Shown in pieces: positions 23,243-31,166 of a DNA stretch of 32,664 nucleotides. The stretch is from the NCBI GenBank assembly GCA_003508565.1, contig DNUI01000085.1, forward strand, positions 1 to 32,664. Reading direction: 5' to 3'. The notes beneath the pieces are model-generated. The model saw only the letters and a program-made list of their open reading frames with translations. It was not told the DNA's origin and searched no databases. This stretch comes from Syntrophaceae bacterium. GTDB taxonomy: Bacteria > Desulfobacterota > Syntrophia > Syntrophales > UBA2185. Numbering within the stretch: the first letter of the stretch is position 1; every line of letters begins with the position of its first letter. The position numbers and the translations under genes are program-made.

Positions 23243-23252
23243 ACGCGATTCC

Positions 23253-23277
23253 TATATATATTCAATATCAGAAATAT
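23253..23277. promoter_or_regulatory. Possible degenerate second ArsR site before the permease
   Basis: ATATATTC and AGAAATAT resemble the two halves of the arsR operator, spaced slightly wider, in the short gap between arsR and the permease. The dyad is imperfect. Confidence 0.3.
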
Positions 23278-23288
23278 GGAAGGTAACT

Positions 23289-23633
23289 TCAAGATTTTTT
23301 GCATATCTTCTCACGTGTAATTTCCGAAAGTTTTTTCACGATCGCTCTTACTTCCGTATCATCGGAAAGCCAGTATCTCAGGTTTCCCATGAGTGTGGCC
23401 GCATAGGGGCTTGTGCCGTCAGCAAGATAGTAATTGACCCACAATCCTTCTTTTCTACGGTTTACGAGACCCGCATGTTCCAATATTTTCAAGTGTTTCG
23501 ACACCGTAGGCTGAGCGATCCCAAGAGCGGCCTGGATTTCACAGACGCACAGCTCTTTTTGCTGCAGGATTTTTAGGAGTTTCACACGATTTGGATCGGA
23601 AAGTGCCTTCATGACTTTAATGAATTGCTTCAT
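23289..23633 (-). CDS. arsR: ArsR-family metalloid-responsive repressor
   Basis: The ATG at 23633 has GAGG 9 bases upstream; an in-frame TTG at 23648 lies in the operator. The 114-residue protein has the winged helix of SmtB/ArsR repressors (LGIAQPTVSKHLKILEHAGLVNRRKEG) and the metalloid-binding ELCVCEI (Cys29, Cys31), which matches the ELCVCDL type of arsenite sensors. It heads the ars-type unit, behind a sigma-70 promoter overlapped by a 28-bp palindrome, so it should repress its own operon until arsenite or antimonite binds. Confidence 0.94.
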   Translation of the reverse strand: MKQFIKVMKALSDPNRVKLLKILQQKELCVCEIQAALGIAQPTVSKHLKILEHAGLVNRRKEGLWVNYYLADGTSPYAATLMGNLRYWLSDDTEVRAIVKKLSEITREKICKKS

Positions 23634-23646
23634 AGATATTATCCTC

Positions 23647-23674
23647 AACTATATTTCTATTGAGAAATATAGTT
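23647..23674. promoter_or_regulatory. ArsR operator: perfect 28-bp palindrome
   Basis: Arms AACTATATTTCT and AGAAATATAGTT flank a 4-base centre. The palindrome covers the -10 box and the start region of the ars promoter and ends 14 bases before the arsR ATG. Its length and position fit an autoregulated ArsR site. Confidence 0.85.
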
Positions 23675-23694
23675 ACCGACATTACTGATGTCAA
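23666..23694 (-). promoter_or_regulatory. Sigma-70 promoter of the ars-type unit
   Basis: On the minus strand TTGACA (23694-23689), 17 bases, then TATATT (23671-23666): near-consensus hexamers with ideal spacing. The -10 lies within the palindrome, so a bound repressor would block polymerase. Confidence 0.85.
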
Positions 23695-23719
23695 GAATTT
23701 TTTACATTTACTTTTTTGG

Positions 23720-23748
23720 TTGACACATGCTTCTACTTCTTCTAAAGT
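23720..23748 (+). promoter_or_regulatory. Sigma-70-like promoter, plus strand, toward the NifU-like gene
   Basis: TTGACA at 23720-23725, 17 bases, TAAAGT at 23743-23748. It points away from arsR and would give a leader of about 170 bases for the NifU-like gene. No clear gene lies in 23749-23927. Confidence 0.55.
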
Positions 23749-23927
23749 CGCGAGCCTGAAAGATGATCAATGGCTATGCCTCAGAATATAACAAATTCTG
23801 AATATATTAGAATAACTTAAGAAACGGACATGTGTCCGGCAGGTGGTGCCATGAAACAAAGATACGCAAAGAATAAATCTGATAGCTGGATGGATCTATA
23901 TAAAGAAAGGATCGCGAGGAGACCGAA

Positions 23928-24353
23928 ATGGAGTTGGGCAAGGAACTCCCTCACGGCCCCGTCCTTTTTTATAATGAACTGGTAATAGACCACTGTACAA
24001 ATCCCCGGAATGTCGGTGAAATAGCTGATGCCGATGGGTATGCTCACATCTGTGATCCCTCCTGCGGTGATAACATGAAATTATGGATTAAGGTGACTTC
24101 GGGCATAATCGCCGATATTAAATTCCTGTCCTCCGGCTGCGCCGGCGCTCTTGCAACCAGCAGCATGACGACCGTGCTGGCCAAAGGCAAAACCGTAGAA
24201 GAAGCGAAAAGGATAACCGACGCCGATGTTATTCTTGCCCTTGAGGGAGTTCCCGGACACCCTGGAAACTGTGTTCTTTCCGGTACTGCCGCATTACTCG
24301 AAGCCATCAGAGACTATGAGCGGAAGAACGACAGGAAAGGCAAGAGTGCGTGA
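23928..24353 (+). CDS. NifU/IscU-like Fe-S cluster scaffold protein
   Basis: The 141-residue protein has the three ligand cysteines of the IscU/NifU-N scaffold: CDPSCGDNMKLWI (Cys46, with the adjacent Asp48), SSGCAGALATSS (Cys71) and GNCVLSG (Cys115). It begins with the usual YNELVIDHCTNPRNVG. Extra cysteines 23 and 42 are also present. It would assemble [2Fe-2S] or [4Fe-4S] clusters for delivery. No cysteine desulfurase gene is adjacent. Its neighbours are the ars unit on one side, with a HesB-like carrier, and the double-cubane reductase on the other, so it may serve either. GAGGAG 6 bases upstream supports the ATG. Confidence 0.88.
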   Translation: MELGKELPHGPVLFYNELVIDHCTNPRNVGEIADADGYAHICDPSCGDNMKLWIKVTSGIIADIKFLSSGCAGALATSSMTTVLAKGKTVEEAKRITDADVILALEGVPGHPGNCVLSGTAALLEAIRDYERKNDRKGKSA

Positions 24354-24603
24354 GGGGCCTGATCCGTTTTGCCTTCCTTAATCAAAAAATGTAGGTCAAA
24401 TTCAATTTCCCCATCCCGGTTTTTCTATCAGAAAATCTCCCTATCTCCCATGGGTGTACAACGCCAAGAACCAACGCCAGTTCTATGTATATTTGTTATA
24501 CTAACCCCGTAACTATTCATTATATCTATTTGACTTATTCAATTAAATAATATATTGGCCGCCATGTTTATTTGGATTCACTTCATATAAGGAGGCCATG
24601 AGA

Positions 24604-25761
24604 ATGCACAAGAATATTGAACCGCTTGTCAATGACGGTTTTGATGGACAGCACGCAAAAAGGATTTTGAGCTATATTCAATCGCAGCGCGAAAAAGGAA
24701 AAAACGCTGTCGGCATCTATTGCGGGTATGCCCCGATTGAAATTATTCAAGCAATGAATGCCGTTCCGACGGTGTTGTGTGCTTTTGCCGATAAAACAAT
24801 CGCCGCGGCGGAAGCGGTGCTTCCTGCCAACCTGTGCCCCCTCATCAAGTCAAGCTACGGATTCATCATCACCGATAACTGTCCGTTTTACGCCCTCTCT
24901 GAAGCCGTTGTTGCGGAGACTACATGCGATGGCAAGAAAAAAATGTTCGAACTCATTTCCCATATCAAGCCCATGTTCGTTATGGACCTGCCGCAGTTGC
25001 CCGATGAACGGGAGGCCAAGGACAACTGGATGACCATGATAAGGAAACTGCAGACGTTCCTGGAAAATACCTTTAACAAAAAGATCCATGATGAAGATGT
25101 GGAGGCGGCAATTAAAGACTCCAATAAAAGAAACGACATGATGAACCGGATATTCGATTTCGCGAAGCTCCAGCCCCCGGTCATTAACTGGAGCGAGATG
25201 TATGACATTACCTGGCTGGCGCAACCGGCGAATTTCAGCGATATAGCCCCATTGCTGGAAGAAACAATTCAAAAACTTGAGAAGAGAGCAGCGGATGAAG
25301 TTGTCTTTGGAAATGCAGACTCACCGAGGGTGCTTGTTACCGGATGTCCTGTAGGGGGAGATGCCAACAAGGTCTTCCGGATTATTGAAGAACTTGGCGG
25401 CAATGTTGTCGTTATTGACTCCTGCACGGGTATGAAACCATTCATGGAAAAGATCGCGGAGGATACAGATGATCCTTACGCCGCCATCGCGGAACGGTAT
25501 CTGAAACTCCCATGTTCCTGTATGACGCCGAATACGCACCGCTTGCAGGAACTGGATAAGATTATTGAACGATTTAAGCCGGATGCGATCATTGAAGTGG
25601 TTCTCCATGCCTGCCACTCCTACAACGTAGAAACCCACAAGATCAGGGAACATGCAAAAAATACACATGGTCTTCCTTATCTGAAGATCGAAACCGATTA
25701 TTCTGAAGGAGATATCGAGCAGATCCGCACACGGGTGGAGGCGCTGTTTGACAGTTTGTGA
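24604..25761 (+). CDS. Double-cubane-cluster-type reductase (2-hydroxyacyl-CoA dehydratase HgdB/HgdC-partner family)
   Basis: The ATG at 24604 has AGGAGG 8 bases upstream; the ATG at 24598 is too close to it. The 385-residue protein belongs to the 2-hydroxyacyl-CoA dehydratase D-component family: GIYCGYAPIEIIQAM, NLCPLIKSSYG, ETTCDGKKKMFE, TGCPVGGDANKVF and HACHSYN. It is a single large subunit without a second dehydratase subunit beside it, the arrangement of double-cubane-cluster proteins (YjiM type) that carry out hard reductions with an ATP-driven activator. The activator gene follows at 25958 but is broken. The enzyme itself looks intact. Substrate unknown. Confidence 0.87.
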   Translation: MHKNIEPLVNDGFDGQHAKRILSYIQSQREKGKNAVGIYCGYAPIEIIQAMNAVPTVLCAFADKTIAAAEAVLPANLCPLIKSSYGFIITDNCPFYALSEAVVAETTCDGKKKMFELISHIKPMFVMDLPQLPDEREAKDNWMTMIRKLQTFLENTFNKKIHDEDVEAAIKDSNKRNDMMNRIFDFAKLQPPVINWSEMYDITWLAQPANFSDIAPLLEETIQKLEKRAADEVVFGNADSPRVLVTGCPVGGDANKVFRIIEELGGNVVVIDSCTGMKPFMEKIAEDTDDPYAAIAERYLKLPCSCMTPNTHRLQELDKIIERFKPDAIIEVVLHACHSYNVETHKIREHAKNTHGLPYLKIETDYSEGDIEQIRTRVEALFDSL

Positions 25762-25847
25762 TGGTAGTATGAAAATTGATTTACTCACCCACTTTTTTAA
25801 AGGGGGCCGGGGGGATTTTTTCATTTTTCCTACAAAAGCCCTCTCAA

Positions 25848-25868
25848 TCTCCCTTTACAAAAGGGAGA
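25848..25868. terminator. Perfect 9-bp hairpin with triloop after the reductase gene
   Basis: TCTCCCTTT-ACA-AAAGGGAGA, 87 bases after the stop. A CCGGGGGG/AAAGGGGG-rich tract precedes it. It could end the transcript or stabilise it, or be one copy of a dispersed repeat. Confidence 0.5.
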
Positions 25869-25957
25869 CTTAATAGAATCGATGATTTTCATGTTCTCCT
25901 CGCACCCACGGGACATGGGGGTTTATTACAGTTTTGTTTTCATACGAATAGGTAACT

Positions 25958-26703
25958 ATGATCATTGCAGGCATTGACATCGGGTCACGAACGGTCAAAC
26001 TCGTTGTCGTGGAAAACGGGGAGGTTGTTCTGACTCGAAGGAAACGAATTCGTACGATCCTCTGGAAATCTGCAGAAGAATTATCGATGGAGTACGCTAC
26101 GATACCATAACTGCCACAGGCTATGGGAGAAACCTGTTCCGCAATTATTAAGATTGCCGTGTAATCAGTGAAATCAAGGCTTTTGCCATCGGCGCCAGAA
26201 AAGTTTTTCCGGACTGCCGTACCATCCTGGATATCGGCGGGCAGGACACGAAGGCCATTTCCCTCAATGAAGAGGGGAACATTGAACGGTTTGAAATGAA
26301 CGACAAGTGCGCCGCAGGTACAGGCAAATTTCTTGAGATCATGGCAACGGCCCTTGGCTTCGGGATGAAAGAATTTATGGCGGCGGGGATGGCCGCGCAA
26401 CGGGCTGTCAAGATCAACAGCATGTGCACCGTATTTGCCGAGTCGGAGGTCATCTCCATGCTGGCTCGGGGACATGACCGTTCTGAAATTGCCCGCGGCA
26501 TTCACGAAACGATCTGCCGGCGCTCGGCTGCAATGCTGAGGCGTGTGCATGATGAGGGCAATATCGCCTTCTTCGGCGGGGTTGCCATAAATCCATGTGT
26601 CAATGAAATACTCACACAGGAAATCGGCCAGAATCTCATCGTTCCTGAAGACCCTCAGATCGTGGGAGCCCTCGGCTGTGCGTGTTTGATGAGCAAAAAA
26701 TAA
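25958..26703 (+). pseudogene. Broken ATPase activator of a 2-hydroxyacyl-CoA dehydratase-type enzyme (HgdC/YjiL-like)
   Basis: The sequence encodes an ASKHA-fold Fe-S ATPase: GIDIGSRTVKLVVVENGEV at the start, then ATGYGRN, DIGGQDTKAIS, the cluster motif KCAAGTGKF, CTVFAESEVISML and FFGGVAINPCVNEI. Two lesions break it. One base, probably an A in CTCGAAGG, is missing near 26036-26043, shifting the frame, and a TAA stop lies at 26149-26151. The frame from 26296 to 26703 is open and could make only a C-terminal piece. The normal product would inject electrons into the reductase encoded just upstream. Total length (746) is one short of a multiple of three, as expected. Sequencing error could explain one lesion. 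Confidence 0.85.
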
Positions 26704-26721
26704 TCATTATAGAAAAATATT

Positions 26722-27302
26722 TTGGAATCACAAACTTCTTCATCGTCTGCTATGAAGCAACCCTCCATTCGCCGCCCTCTTCAAGAAATCATTGCGCATG
26801 TATCTGAGACATGCAAGGACTGCGGCCTATGCAGGCAGGAATGCGATTTTCTCGAAAAATACGGAACTCCGAAGGAGATCGCCGATTGCTATGATCCCAA
26901 GAAGAAAGAAGGGCAGGTCATGCCCTTTGAATGCAGTCTGTGCCGGCTCTGTGATGACGTCTGTCCTTTCGGCATAAATCCCTCACAAATGCTTCTTGAA
27001 ATACGACGGGAATCGGTCGAACGCGATGCCGGTTCATTTCCCGAACACACCGTACTCCTTGATTACGAAAGGCGGGGAATGTCGAAACGATTCACCTGGT
27101 AAGGCCTTCCCGAAGGCTGCCACACCGTTTTTTTCCTGGATGCGCCCTTTCGGGTACCCGTCCTGACAGAATGAAAGAGATTTACGAACTTCTCCGCACA
27201 AAAGATCCCGCCCTCGGCATTGTTCTCGACTGCTGCAGGAAGATTTCCCACGATTCAGCAGTACGCCGCCTGATTGGCCTAACGGGTGTTTAGGCTCGTG
27301 AA
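26722..27302 (+). pseudogene. Broken dicluster Fe-S/CCG-domain protein, N-terminal part
   Basis: This is the N-terminal part of an HdrD-like (Fe-S)-binding protein: CKDCGLCRQECDFL and CSLCRLCDDVCPFG (two [4Fe-4S] sites), then LPEGC, TVFF, PGCALSGTRPD and DCCRKISHD spread over two frames. Defects: TAA at 27100-27102 where an aromatic residue is expected, a T-run one base short at 27128-27134 and a TAG at 27291-27293. About 90 residues of the usual middle, between the first CCG motif and the second, are absent, judged from family memory. The second CCG half continues in frame in the gene at 27303. The gene is not functional as one piece. Confidence 0.78.
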
Positions 27303-28307
27303 ATGAACCATTGTGCGGAGCAAACCCTGTGCTGTGGGAGCGGGGCCGGTGTGAACTCCCTATCGCCTGAACTGGCTGATCAGTGGTCGGATCGTATCTG
27401 GAAGGAAGCGGGAGACCGCCCGATCATTACCTACTGCTGCGGCTGTGCTGGCCGTTTCAGCGGGAAGGGAACGGTAGTGCATATCCTCGATGTCCTCTGT
27501 GAACCGGAAGCGGCCCTGGCGGGAAAAAGCAAAGTATCTGGAGCGCCTTTCACCTATCTTAACCGGCTTCGTCTCAAGAATTATTTCAAAAAGTTCTCGG
27601 ACAATGTTGCCTCACGGGAAAGAACCTATACGGCTGCGGAAGAGAAGAAAAAAGGATGGGTGGGGCGGCGTCTGACCATTCTTGTTTTCCTTGTCGCTGC
27701 CATTGTCGCCGTCCGCATGACAGGGGCCACCCGCTATCTCGATCAGGAAACCCTCCGCCAATTGATTGCAAGCTATGGCATGCTGACGCCCATCATCTAT
27801 ATGCTCATCTATGCCGTGGCCCCTTCTTTGCTCCTGCCTGGGCTCCCCATTACCATCGCCGGGGGAATTCTCTTCGGACCCTTCTGGGGCGTCGTTTACA
27901 CCATCACCAGCGCAACGCTCGGAGCCTGCATCACCTTTCTCATTTCCCGTTATGTTGCCAGGGGATGGGTCGAAGGAAAACTCCGCAGTCCACGGTGGCG
28001 CCGTCTCGACGAGGGAGTGGAAAAGCACGGATGGAAAGTAGTCGCCTTCACCCGCCTCATTCCCCTGTTTCCGTTCAACCTTCTGAACTATGCCTTCGGG
28101 CTTAAGAAGATCGGCTTCTGGCCTTACACCGTAGCGACCTTTATCTGCATGCTTCCGGCCTGCATTGCCTTTATCGTCTTCTCCAGCTCCCTCCTGGATT
28201 TGATCCGGGGCAAAATTTCCGCCACGTTTGTCCTTGGGATTGCCTTGATTGTATTGGTGTCCCTGATATCACTTTTTACAGGCGCTATCAGAAAAAGAAA
28301 GGCGTAG
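27303..28307 (+). CDS. VTT (TVP38/DedA-like) membrane protein preceded by the second half of a CCG Fe-S domain
   Basis: The open frame of 334 residues starts in the C-terminal half of the CCG protein (NHCAEQTLCCGSGAG, TYCCGCAGRF, HILDVL, KAPFTYLNRLRLK-like ending), up to about residue 105. After a linker comes a TVP38/TMEM64 VTT domain with five or six helices: SLLLPGLPITIAGGILFGPFWG and FTRLIPLFPFNLLNYAFG. It is in the same frame as the broken upstream gene past the TAG at 27291. The ancestral product was therefore probably one Fe-S/CCG-VTT fusion. The membrane part is undamaged and may still be made, but no ribosome binding site precedes this ATG. Confidence 0.7.
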   Translation: MNHCAEQTLCCGSGAGVNSLSPELADQWSDRIWKEAGDRPIITYCCGCAGRFSGKGTVVHILDVLCEPEAALAGKSKVSGAPFTYLNRLRLKNYFKKFSDNVASRERTYTAAEEKKKGWVGRRLTILVFLVAAIVAVRMTGATRYLDQETLRQLIASYGMLTPIIYMLIYAVAPSLLLPGLPITIAGGILFGPFWGVVYTITSATLGACITFLISRYVARGWVEGKLRSPRWRRLDEGVEKHGWKVVAFTRLIPLFPFNLLNYAFGLKKIGFWPYTVATFICMLPACIAFIVFSSSLLDLIRGKISATFVLGIALIVLVSLISLFTGAIRKRKA

Positions 28308-28372
28308 AGGACCCATTGTAAAAATTATCCGCACACGTCAGTATTCAGTCAATCATACACAGCGCTTTATGA

Positions 28373-28780
28373 ACAAATGATAATTCGGAATTCAATATTA
28401 ATGCGGCAGCCGTTGCCTTATTATTGAAAACCATAACGAGGATAGTCCTCGAAAAAAGATCACGGCATATAGAATGGAAATGGGGTAACTGGGAAAAGGG
28501 TTACTGTCCTGTTTGCGGAACGTTCCCCACCATAGCAATGATAAAAGAAAAAATTGCCGAGCGCTGGCTCCATTGTTCCCATTTCTTTGTAGAGAATAAG
28601 GACAAAGAATGCGCCTTTGCCTGTGACAAGTGTAAACGGTATTTGATTACATTGACCCGCATGAGTGATTTGATCATCCGTGATCTTGACATATCTGCCA
28701 TCAGCCTTATCCACCTCGATATCATCATGCAGGGTAGGGGTTTCCAGCCCATGGCCACCTGTGAATGGAATGCAGTTTAA
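28373..28780 (+). pseudogene. fdhE: FdhE remnant (formate dehydrogenase maturation), truncated
   Basis: The frame is open from 28373 to the stop at 28780. It contains the FdhE landmarks GYCPVCGTFPTIAMI (Cys28, Cys31 counting from a TTG at 28424), WLHCSHFF and CDKCKRYL, ending DIIMQGRGF. Normal FdhE is about 300 residues with four zinc-type Cys pairs. Here the N-terminal two fifths are missing and the text jumps from LHCS to HFFVENKDKE, so the second Cys block is deleted. No formate dehydrogenase gene is in the window. It is either dead or a much reduced zinc-finger protein; the first is more likely. Confidence 0.8.
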
Positions 28781-28864
28781 AATTCCCTTCCTAAATTTAC
28801 ATTCCTAAATCATCCGCCACAAGAAACTTTCCCCTCTGGTGGGAGGGATTGTGGGAGGTAACAA

Positions 28865-29038
28865 TCAATCCTTTCTGTCTGCAAACAGTGGAACCTCCGA
28901 TACCTTCCGCATGATCTCCACAGGATAATTGAAGGTGCACATGAGGATGGAGCTTAAACCGATAAACACCCCGAGGTCATCAAGAAAATGGTGGTCTCTC
29001 CCCAGAACCCACTCTGGTTTTTCATGGTTATCCCAGAC
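28865..29038 (-). pseudogene. Short unidentified coding remnant
   Basis: Within the 378-base gap between the FdhE remnant and the zinc-ribbon gene, one minus-strand frame of 57 codons has natural-looking protein: GRDHHFLDDLGVFIGLSSIL followed by YPVEIMRKVSEVPLF. A stop bounds it upstream and no ATG or ribosome binding site precedes it. I do not recognise the family. The rest of 28781-29159 shows nothing I can support. Confidence 0.3.
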
Positions 29039-29159
29039 TCACATATCAATTCATCGACAAATGTGGTATAGTTCATCAAAAAAAGAATTCATGAAGTCAT
29101 CCTCACCCTGGCCGTCTCCCATCAAGGTAGAGGGTTAGTTAAAGCAATGAAACAAAATT

Positions 29160-29369
29160 ATGAGAAAATGCCCTTTCTGCGGAGAAGAAATCATCAGGAA
29201 AGAAACGACAGCCTGTCCGTTCTGCCGCGGTAACCTCCCCAACCCTGAGCCATGTTCCCGCCGCAGTATCTTTCACTGCCCATTATGCCACGCCGAAGAT
29301 TCATATTGTGATTCAACCAACAGAATATTCTGCCCCCACTGTCGAGAATATCTTAAAAGGTATGAGTAA
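29160..29369 (+). CDS. Zinc-ribbon miniprotein
   Basis: The 69-residue product carries four CxxC motifs: KCPFCGEEI, ACPFCRGNL, HCPLCHAED and FCPHCREYL, enough for two zinc ribbons. It has no other domain. The ATG has no strong ribosome binding site, and the following MYKCPVCYGNK frame (29381 on) may be a fragment of a similar protein, overlapping the M50 gene on the other strand. Small double zinc ribbons are widespread and mostly uncharacterised. It may be a free-standing gene or the front of a once longer protein. Confidence 0.6.
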   Translation: MRKCPFCGEEIIRKETTACPFCRGNLPNPEPCSRRSIFHCPLCHAEDSYCDSTNRIFCPHCREYLKRYE

Positions 29370-29400
29370 AGAGTGGCAGGATGTACAAATGCCCAGTTTG

Positions 29401-30039
29401 TTATGGCAATAAAAGACCGATGAGAGATAAAATTATCCACCGGAAAAATGCGATCAGGGGGTTTAGCGCGCCAAGATACAGCAGGCCGATAATGATGAAT
29501 AACCCATAAGGCTCAAGGCGTGAGAGATAATATTGAAACCTTTCCGACATGAAACCCATGAGGATTTTTGATCCGTCAAGAGGGGGGATCGGAATCAAGT
29601 TAAATGCGGCGAGGATAATATTTATCTGTGCCAGATAATAGAGAAAGGTTGCCGGAACACTGCCGGGCGCTGGTGATAAAAGACGAAAAAGGAGGAACGC
29701 AACGAAGGCAAAAATCATATTTGCGATGATTCCCGCCGAGGATACGAATATAAGCCCCTTGCGGGTATCATGGAGGTTACCGAAGTTTACCGGCACCGGC
29801 TTTGCCCAGCCAAAACCGAAGATGAAAAGCATGAGTGTACCAATAGGATCGAGGTGCTTTAAAGGACTCAGACTTAACCTGCCGAGCGATTTAGCCGTAG
29901 GATCACCCATCTGATACGCAACCCAGCCATGAGCCAGTTCATGAATGATGATAGAGTACAAAAGAGGTATGGCAAGAAGGATAAATGTCAAAGGATCATT
30001 GATTAGCAGATTTAGGAGTCCCATGTACGAACCTGTCAT
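29401..30039 (-). CDS. Site-2-protease-type (M50) zinc metallopeptidase, membrane protein
   Basis: The 212-residue membrane protein has HELAH (residues 33-37) in its first core helix, the third zinc ligand in NLIPIPPLDGSKIL, and the short-form M50B landmarks DPTAKSLGRLSLSPLKHLDPIGT and FGWAKPVPVN. There is no PDZ domain. Such minimal rhomboid-like S2P proteins cleave membrane-anchored substrates, and their targets are mostly unknown. A second ATG at 30024 (weak AGG upstream) is an alternative start that removes five residues. It is transcribed away from the PfkB gene, with about 150 AT-rich bases between. Confidence 0.92.
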   Translation of the reverse strand: MTGSYMGLLNLLINDPLTFILLAIPLLYSIIIHELAHGWVAYQMGDPTAKSLGRLSLSPLKHLDPIGTLMLFIFGFGWAKPVPVNFGNLHDTRKGLIFVSSAGIIANMIFAFVAFLLFRLLSPAPGSVPATFLYYLAQINIILAAFNLIPIPPLDGSKILMGFMSERFQYYLSRLEPYGLFIIIGLLYLGALNPLIAFFRWIILSLIGLLLP

Positions 30040-30189
30040 GTAGCATTGTAATTTTTAAAATAATTTACGTTGTACGTATACTATATAATTGTTACGTTTT
30101 ACACTAATCTTTTTTCATTGGATTGACTTTTTACAAATGGTTGTAAGGTTCAAGGATACCATTTACAGCAAAGATTGAAGGATTGGTTT

Positions 30190-31131
30190 ATGGAAAAAAT
30201 CGACATATTGGTTATTGGCCGAAGCTGCGTAGATATTATTTCCGTTGTTGAACAATTCCCCCGTGAAGATACCAAAGTCCCGCTCTTGTACAGGATGAAG
30301 GAGGGGGGAGGGCAGGGTGGCACTGCTTCCTGTTGCATTGCCAGGCTCGGGGGGAAGGCGGCATATTATGGACATCTGGGGAATGATGATGAAGGCAAAT
30401 TTTGTCTGAAACGTTTACAAGACTTTCACGTGGAGACGAGATATGTGAAGATCGTGAGAGACTGCGCAACACCTGTGGCATATATCTTCATCACCCGTGA
30501 AAGCGGCAAAAGAACCATCATGTATGAACGCAGCACCCTGCCTGAATTGAAGCTGGATCGGAACTTACAGATGCTCATTAATTCCGTAAAGGTGATTCTG
30601 CTTGATCCCGAAGTAACATACCTCGCGAAGGATATGAAAAATGTAGTCGGTGACGGCACCAGCATAGTATATGATTGCGAAAGATGGCACAAGGATATGC
30701 CTCATATGATGGCAGTGGCTGATTATTTCATTCCCAATTTTGAATTTTTGCAGACGAGGGAATTGAATCTTTCCGGTATCTCTTTTGACCAACAGATATT
30801 TCATCTGGCAGAAATGATCAATGGATGTCTCGTGGTGACACATGGTGCAGAAGGCGCATATTATGTTTACAATGATCAACTTCTCCACGTTCAGGCTCCC
30901 ACAGTGACTATCAAAGATACTACCGGCGCGGGAGATAATTTTCATGCGGCCTTCAGCATGGCAGTAAGCCTTGGTTACGATCTTCCCGCAGCGGTGAAAT
31001 TTTCAGTAGCAGTGGCTTCCCTTTCCTGTCGGGAATATGGCGGTCGGCTGGGTATTCCCGATCTGGCCGAGGCGCACGCATTGGCATTCACGCTCGAAGA
31101 ACAGGTTGCATCGATCAAACATGCAAGATGA
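30190..31131 (+). CDS. PfkB-family carbohydrate kinase
   Basis: The ATG at 30190 has AAGGA 7 bases upstream; a TTG at 30175 is in-frame but before it. The 313-residue protein has the ribokinase layout: GRSCVDII near the N-terminus, GGQGGTASCCIARLGGKAAYYGHLGND in the first signature and DTTGAGDNFHAAF in the second, with the catalytic aspartate of GAGD. It phosphorylates a sugar, nucleoside or related alcohol with ATP. No neighbour hints at the substrate; a ribokinase- or sulfofructose-type role cannot be told apart here. Confidence 0.9.
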   Translation: MEKIDILVIGRSCVDIISVVEQFPREDTKVPLLYRMKEGGGQGGTASCCIARLGGKAAYYGHLGNDDEGKFCLKRLQDFHVETRYVKIVRDCATPVAYIFITRESGKRTIMYERSTLPELKLDRNLQMLINSVKVILLDPEVTYLAKDMKNVVGDGTSIVYDCERWHKDMPHMMAVADYFIPNFEFLQTRELNLSGISFDQQIFHLAEMINGCLVVTHGAEGAYYVYNDQLLHVQAPTVTIKDTTGAGDNFHAAFSMAVSLGYDLPAAVKFSVAVASLSCREYGGRLGIPDLAEAHALAFTLEEQVASIKHAR

Positions 31132-31166
31132 GATGCTATATGTAAAAATTTTGTCTGATTTTGAAA

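Noticed and set aside
25870..26550. A 226-codon minus-strand frame over the broken activator.
   Set aside because: The plus strand clearly encodes an HgdC-like protein with family motifs; the minus frame shows none.
26149..27293. Stops in the activator and Fe-S genes as recoding events.
   Set aside because: They are TAA and TAG, not UGA, and come with frameshifts, so decay or sequence error is simpler.
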